Of a DNA stretch of 47,478 bases, positions 43,628 to 47,478 are shown one piece after another. The notes below the pieces were generated by a model, which did no database searches, had not been told where the DNA came from, and worked only from the letters and a program-made list of their open reading frames with translations. The DNA lies in contig NZ_AUHS01000029.1 of assembly GCF_000423305.1 (NCBI RefSeq), positions 1 to 47,478 on the forward strand, given 5' to 3'. Made by a program: the position numbers and the translations under genes. Each line of letters begins with the position of its first letter. The stretch's first letter is position 1. This DNA is from Legionella moravica DSM 19234. GTDB lineage: Bacteria > Pseudomonadota > Gammaproteobacteria > Legionellales > Legionellaceae.

Positions 43628-44376
43628 ATCTTTTAATTACCGGAGGTTCCTCAGAAATTGCCCAGGCGATAGCCAAAAGACGTATTCAAATGGGCGATAC
43701 CATCATTATAACTGCCTCTAATGAACAGAAACTGAAGCAGACCTTGGAACACTATGAGGCTCAAAAAATGGATGTAACGGGCTTTGTTTATGATTTTGCT
43801 CATCCAGAAGACTGTGAAAAAGAATTAGATCGTTTAATTCAGCAACCGATTGATGGATTAATTCTTAATGCCTTCACCCGAGTCACTCAACTACGCAAAT
43901 TGCATGCACTGCCTTACTCTGCAGTGCGTAATTACATTGACACGAATATCAATGGCAACATATGGTTGATCCAAAAAGTCATTTCGTCCATGTTAATTAA
44001 TAAATTGGGGCGATTGGTTCTTGTTTCAAGTTTGTCATCGATAACTGGAACAAGCCGCTATCCTGCTTATTGTGCAGCAAAAGCGGCGCTGGAAGGATTG
44101 TTCTTAAACTTAGCCGTAGATTACAGCGCAAAAAATATATTATCCAATATACTGAGAGTGGGCTTGATTAAAACGTCACGGACAGAACAGTTCTGGAAAA
44201 ATCCGGCCTATCAGGAAAAAGTATCAAAAATTATTCCACAAGGAACCATGGGAGAGCCGGCTCAAGTTGCAGAAGCAATGGATCCTCTTCTTTCCCTGAC
44301 TTCGTTCATGACCGGTTCAGTGGTGACCGTAAGCGGCGGATTGCCTTTGATGAGTTCTGAGGGAGTATTGTCATAA
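43624..44376 (+). CDS. Short-chain dehydrogenase/reductase (FabG-like)
   Basis: This is a 250-residue classical SDR. The nucleotide motif TGGSSEIAQAIA lies at residues 6-17, where the usual TGxxxGIG is altered (Glu-Ile-Ala). The catalytic residues are the SSLSS serine near 139 and YCAAKAALEG near 152-161. It probably reduces the 3-oxoacyl-ACP made by a KASIII of this cluster; NADPH or NADH preference cannot be read. It is coupled on both sides: ATGA overlap with ACP, and TAATG overlap with the second KASIII. Confidence 0.9.
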   Translation: MNLLITGGSSEIAQAIAKRRIQMGDTIIITASNEQKLKQTLEHYEAQKMDVTGFVYDFAHPEDCEKELDRLIQQPIDGLILNAFTRVTQLRKLHALPYSAVRNYIDTNINGNIWLIQKVISSMLINKLGRLVLVSSLSSITGTSRYPAYCAAKAALEGLFLNLAVDYSAKNILSNILRVGLIKTSRTEQFWKNPAYQEKVSKIIPQGTMGEPAQVAEAMDPLLSLTSFMTGSVVTVSGGLPLMSSEGVLS

Positions 44377-45386
44377 TGAATTTTTTTCGTGCAGAAAAAC
44401 CCATATACCTTAAAGGTCCATACGTTGCCCTGCCTGAGCGAGTAATGAGCAATCAGGATGTGCTGAATTGGATGAACAGTACTCAAAACCCGGCCTTGAT
44501 TGGATTTTCCACCGGAATCAGAAATCGACGCTGGGTCAATGCAGAACAAGCCTGTAGTGATCTGGCGGTTAGTGCTGCTGAGCGGTTGTTCTCTGAAAAA
44601 CCTGATGAAAAAATTAAAATAACCCAAGTTATTCTTGCAACCATCTCCGGGGATTATATAGCACCGCCTACAAGCCCCCTGATTCAATATCGGCTAGGAT
44701 TAGAACACGCAGGAGCTTTTGATGTAGGCGCCGCTTGCGCAGGTTTTGTCGTAGGTTTGCATACCAGTGCCGCTCTTGCCCAAGCCAGTTCAGGAGCCGT
44801 ATTACTCATAGCCAGCGAAATTCGCTCCAAGTTCTTAAATAAGAATAATTTTGCCACCAGTGTTCTGTTTGGAGATGGTGCCGCGGCTTGTAGTGTTTCC
44901 CAGGACGTAAAAGACGCTGAATTTCGTTTTCTTGCTTCAGCATTATTTGCGGATGGTGAGGTCAGTGATACCGTTTCAACACCCGCAGGGGGATCACGCT
45001 TGCCGGCAGCCTTGTGTACCAATCCGGATCAATTCCATATCACCATACGTGAAAGTACCGCCCTGTTTGTGAAAGCCGTTCATGGAATGGTTGATAGCGC
45101 CCAAATGTTTCTGAAAGAACTGGCGCTGAGTCCAACAGATATCGATTGGCTGGTACCTCATCAAGGCAATAAAAATCTGGTTCTGTCGGTTGCAAAACAA
45201 TTGGGTTTTCCTGTTGAACGAGTCATCAAGACTGTTGAGGAAACAGGTAATACTTCCGGAGCAAGCGTAGGAATAGCCCTCGATGATTTACGAGTCAATT
45301 CGCCTATACAATCTGGAGACAAAGTACTTCTGGTCGCCGCCGGAGGAGGAGGAATTGCGGCATGCGCATTACTCGAAGTTGTTTAG
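44376..45386 (+). CDS. 3-oxoacyl-ACP synthase III-like ketosynthase (KASIII), copy 2
   Basis: This 336-residue FabH-type ketosynthase has an intact triad: AACAGFVVGLH (Cys121), WLVPHQGNKNL (His262) and TGNTSGASV (Asn292). It is closer to ordinary FabH than copy 1 in length and in its DVGAACAG site. The start shares one base with the SDR stop. It ends the rightward unit; a hairpin follows about 100 bases downstream. Two different KASIII enzymes in one unit suggest two condensation steps, or condensation plus acyl transfer. Confidence 0.9.
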   Translation: MNFFRAEKPIYLKGPYVALPERVMSNQDVLNWMNSTQNPALIGFSTGIRNRRWVNAEQACSDLAVSAAERLFSEKPDEKIKITQVILATISGDYIAPPTSPLIQYRLGLEHAGAFDVGAACAGFVVGLHTSAALAQASSGAVLLIASEIRSKFLNKNNFATSVLFGDGAAACSVSQDVKDAEFRFLASALFADGEVSDTVSTPAGGSRLPAALCTNPDQFHITIRESTALFVKAVHGMVDSAQMFLKELALSPTDIDWLVPHQGNKNLVLSVAKQLGFPVERVIKTVEETGNTSGASVGIALDDLRVNSPIQSGDKVLLVAAGGGGIAACALLEVV

Positions 45387-45485
45387 ACCATTGAGTCCAT
45401 TCTATTTCATCATGCTTCATCAGCAATTCATCATCCAGAATAGTGCGTCATCCCGAGCATCATAAGAAAGCGCTTCATCCAGACA

Positions 45486-45514
45486 CGAAACGAGCTATAT
45501 ACAGCTTTGTTTCG
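45486..45514. terminator. Hairpin between the convergent acyl-cluster units
   Basis: CGAAAC ... GTTTCG with inner AGCT/AGCT pairs forms an imperfect stem over 29 bases between the stops at 45386 and 45525. The upstream 45387-45480 looks like degenerate repeat sequence (CATCATGCTTCATC, TCATCC repeats) with no gene. Confidence 0.5.
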
Positions 45515-45524
45515 CCCTGTCATT

Positions 45525-45752
45525 TTATTGTTGCGTAAAATCGAATAAATTTTTATAGGTATGAAATTTCATTGCATCTTCTTCAGAAACCGGAATCTGG
45601 TAGTCTTCGCTCAATATCGCCAACAATTCTACAATTTTCAAAGAATCTAATTGCAAATCCTCTATTAGTGCCGTGTCATCATTAATCTCGTCTGCTTTCG
45701 CCCCGGATAATTTACAAACAATTTCTTTTAATTGTGCGTCTGTTATTTTCAT
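45525..45752 (-). CDS. Acyl carrier protein, copy 2
   Basis: The protein has 75 residues with an acidic ACP composition. DLQLDSLKIVELL puts the attachment serine at position 37, and TALIEDL is the usual helix I-II loop. AAGAGGA precedes the ATG. It starts nine bases after the stop of the exporter gene in the same direction, so it is the second gene of a leftward pair, convergent with the main operon. It is more like a standard ACP than copy 1 and may serve the other KASIII or the second ligase. Confidence 0.9.
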   Translation of the reverse strand: MKITDAQLKEIVCKLSGAKADEINDDTALIEDLQLDSLKIVELLAILSEDYQIPVSEEDAMKFHTYKNLFDFTQQ

Positions 45753-45761
45753 AATGTCCTC

Positions 45762-46976
45762 TTAATTTGAAGGCGACTCGTCGCGAATCGCCAAATAATA
45801 CCATGCGGCTAATGAAGCTAATCCCAATACCAGTAATATTATAGCCAAAGAAAACTGCCCGAACCCTTTAAATGCAGCAATCCCGCCGCTAGTAAAGGCA
45901 GCACTCAAATCCTGCATGCTGGCATACAATGCCCCTGCCGTTCCAGCCATGTTCGGAAATGGATGAAAAGCGCCTGCAAAGGCGTTAATGAACGTAAAGC
46001 CAACTCCTGTGCTAAACAGTGCTACAGGGATCATGATCCCCAAAACATGGGTTACTCCAGCCACAGTAAGCAAGAACAGACTTAGTCCGCCTATAATCAT
46101 CAACAGCACTCCGGTAAGTACCATGTAAGAGATGCCTTTAAGCATCACTAACTGACTGTTTATGATACCACTCACACAAATGGCCCCTGCAATAAAAAAG
46201 GTCAATTGCCCAAATTCTAGTGGACTTAAGCCTAATCTATCCTGAAATAAAAAAGGACCAATCGTAAGATATGAAACCAATCCAGCACAAGCAAAGCAGG
46301 CACAGAGAGTATAGCCTAAAAAGACTTTGTTGCTTATCAAGGTACGATAATTAGCTCCCATGACCTTTAATTTCGTTGCATCAGGATTAAGATTTTTGTT
46401 GGTTTCTGGAAGAGTTATGAGTGCCATGCTCCATACGGCAATGCCAAATACAATTAAAAATAAAAAATTAGCTCTCCACCCGGCATGTTCTTGTATGTAT
46501 CCGCCCAATGTGGGAGATGCGACCATGATAAAAACGCTCACTATCCCAACGTAAGAACCGATTTTTGCCAGCAGTCGGTCAGTAAACAAATCACGGATTA
46601 ATGATCGCCCTACGGAATTACAGCACCCAATACCAAACCCCTGTAACAGGCGACCCCAAATTAATACCGTTGTCGAGGGTGCCATAAAACAAAAAATACT
46701 GCCAATAATGCTCAACCCCACACCGAACATCAGTGGCGGTTTTCGTCCTATTCGATCCGATAAAGGTCCATAGAACACATGGGAAATACTCAAACCCAAC
46801 ATGAAAAAAGTCAGGGTTAATTGTAGCGTTGCTTCACTGCTCTGAAAAAATTGAGTCATCGCTGGTAAGGAAGGAACATACTGATCCATAGTCATTTGCA
46901 TCAATGCCATCATGAATAAAATGGTACAAATCAAGATTGGTTTTATATTTTGAGCATTCTGTTTTTGGTGCATCAA
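45762..46976 (-). CDS. Bcr/CflA-type MFS efflux transporter
   Basis: This 404-residue membrane protein has twelve hydrophobic segments. SHVFYGPLSDRIGRKPPLMFG is the loop 2-3 signature, and QLTLTFFMLGLSISH, GRLLQGFGIGCCNSVGRSLIRD and TFINAFAGAFHPFPNMAGTA match the Bcr/CflA drug-exporter branch. It is predicted to export small molecules with proton antiport from the inner membrane. It leads a two-gene leftward unit with ACP copy 2, and probably exports the product of the acyl cluster, which is inference from position. Confidence 0.92.
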   Translation of the reverse strand: MMHQKQNAQNIKPILICTILFMMALMQMTMDQYVPSLPAMTQFFQSSEATLQLTLTFFMLGLSISHVFYGPLSDRIGRKPPLMFGVGLSIIGSIFCFMAPSTTVLIWGRLLQGFGIGCCNSVGRSLIRDLFTDRLLAKIGSYVGIVSVFIMVASPTLGGYIQEHAGWRANFLFLIVFGIAVWSMALITLPETNKNLNPDATKLKVMGANYRTLISNKVFLGYTLCACFACAGLVSYLTIGPFLFQDRLGLSPLEFGQLTFFIAGAICVSGIINSQLVMLKGISYMVLTGVLLMIIGGLSLFLLTVAGVTHVLGIMIPVALFSTGVGFTFINAFAGAFHPFPNMAGTAGALYASMQDLSAAFTSGGIAAFKGFGQFSLAIILLVLGLASLAAWYYLAIRDESPSN

Positions 46977-47478
46977 TTGTCCTTTAAGTGGTATTTCATT
47001 ATTAATGAAAAATCTGTTTTACAAAGTACTCGCCTTGCAGTTACTTTAAACAGATAAATGAATAAATATCAATATCATGAATTGGATTGACCAAAATCTG
47101 TTGACCTTACAAAAGCGAAGAACCACTCCAAAAAACAAAACATAAAGCTCCATTATTGTATAAATTGGCACTTTATACGCTACATCCCTATTTTTTATGC
47201 CCAAAAAATAACTTTGGTTCTAATGGGCGGCTGGAACAACTATGTCTCAGTTCAGTAGCCTGGTTTTATGCCCAAACTATAAGCTTCGATTTAGAAGCTT
47301 GAGAAACCATGATCCTGTTTGCGAGCAAACAGGCTACAACTCCTATTCTCCCGCGATCACAGCCGCGGGAATTCGCTTGATATGTGAGAATATGCTGCAT
47401 TTCGAATTTCCGCGGCTCTGACCCTGAGAGATCCTCACAAAAATTAACCATAGTGAGGATTCTCATGGTGCGTGAGAA
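46977..47478. other. Gene-free right end
   Basis: This 502-base stretch contains the promoter of the exporter gene (AT-rich, 46977-47100), then repeat sequence. No convincing gene is seen; a reverse frame at 47266-47466 crosses the repeats and is not supported. A possible rightward start (GAGGA, then ATG at 47465) is cut by the window end. Confidence 0.5.
47314..47375. repeat. Hairpin repeat, family 2 copy
   Basis: CCTGTTTGCGAGCAAACAGG followed by a CCCGCGATCACAGCCGCGGG hairpin and AATTCG repeats the two-module arrangement at 11785-11837 in the same order and orientation, with slightly longer spacing. Confidence 0.7.

Noticed and set aside
47266..47466. 66-codon reverse frame at the right end
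   Set aside because: It spans the hairpin repeats and has no supporting signals.
47465..47478. Possible start of a rightward gene (GAGGA then ATG)
   Set aside because: Only four codons are visible before the window ends.

Overview
The window looks like a Legionella chromosome, most probably L. pneumophila or a very close relative. The base composition is AT-rich. It carries a Sel1-repeat protein that I recognise as LpnE, a fatty acyl-AMP ligase in the context of the crystallised L. pneumophila FAAL, a histone-deacetylase-like protein matching the LphD1 effector, and several large eukaryote-like or protease-like proteins typical of Dot/Icm effectors. Species and strain are inferred from remembered protein families and gene order, not from a search. 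I saw no rRNA, tRNA, CRISPR array, transposase or integrase gene.

Layout. 1-5.1 kb: a nested palindromic repeat, an MHS-type transporter, a flavin monooxygenase followed by two small membrane proteins (probable operon), and a YkuD_2-type L,D-transpeptidase. 5.2-11.7 kb: a GC-rich repeat, a possible gene remnant, two tandem small membrane-protein paralogues, and a 1696-residue protein with a papain/YopT-like Cys-His-Asp triad, helical repeats, a Gln-rich coiled coil and a duplicated C-terminal domain. 11.9-19.3 kb: a quinone-oxidoreductase-like enzyme, a DUF4424+YARHG secreted protein, a methyltransferase, YjbQ, the HDAC-like effector, a small secreted protein, a small channel-like membrane protein and a TIGR01777 epimerase. 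19.5-26.6 kb: a 281-bp MITE-like element, an ankyrin-repeat protein with a YopJ/CE-clan-like C-terminus, a SPOR plus beta-barrel outer-membrane protein, and three unrecognised proteins. 26.7-32.9 kb: a Rieske oxygenase, a 29-residue cysteine-containing mini-ORF, a His-rich protein, two LysR regulators, a CxxCH protein and a hexapeptide acyltransferase. 33.0-34.2 kb: lpnE. 34.3-47.0 kb: an acyl-chain biosynthetic cluster. The last 500 bp hold repeats only.

How the genes fit together. Four genes (the 1696-residue protein, the HDAC-like protein, the ankyrin/YopJ-like protein and LpnE) look like host-manipulation factors scattered among ordinary metabolic genes. The 34.3-47.0 kb block is organised as three transcription units. 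A leftward unit carries a carboxyltransferase, an acyl-CoA dehydrogenase and a GH3-type acyl-amide synthetase. A divergent rightward unit carries KASIII, FAAL, an AMP ligase, ACP, SDR and a second KASIII with overlapping or near-touching reading frames. A convergent leftward pair carries a Bcr/CflA exporter and a second ACP. The content suggests activation of a fatty acid, condensation and reduction on ACP, possible conjugation to an amine or amino acid, and export of the product. The product is unknown to me.

The intergenic DNA contains at least two families of dispersed palindromic repeats. One has CTGTTGAC-type inverted ends (positions 1, 13048 and 19519). The other is a hairpin/CCGCGGGAATTCG family (11785, 23590 and 47314).
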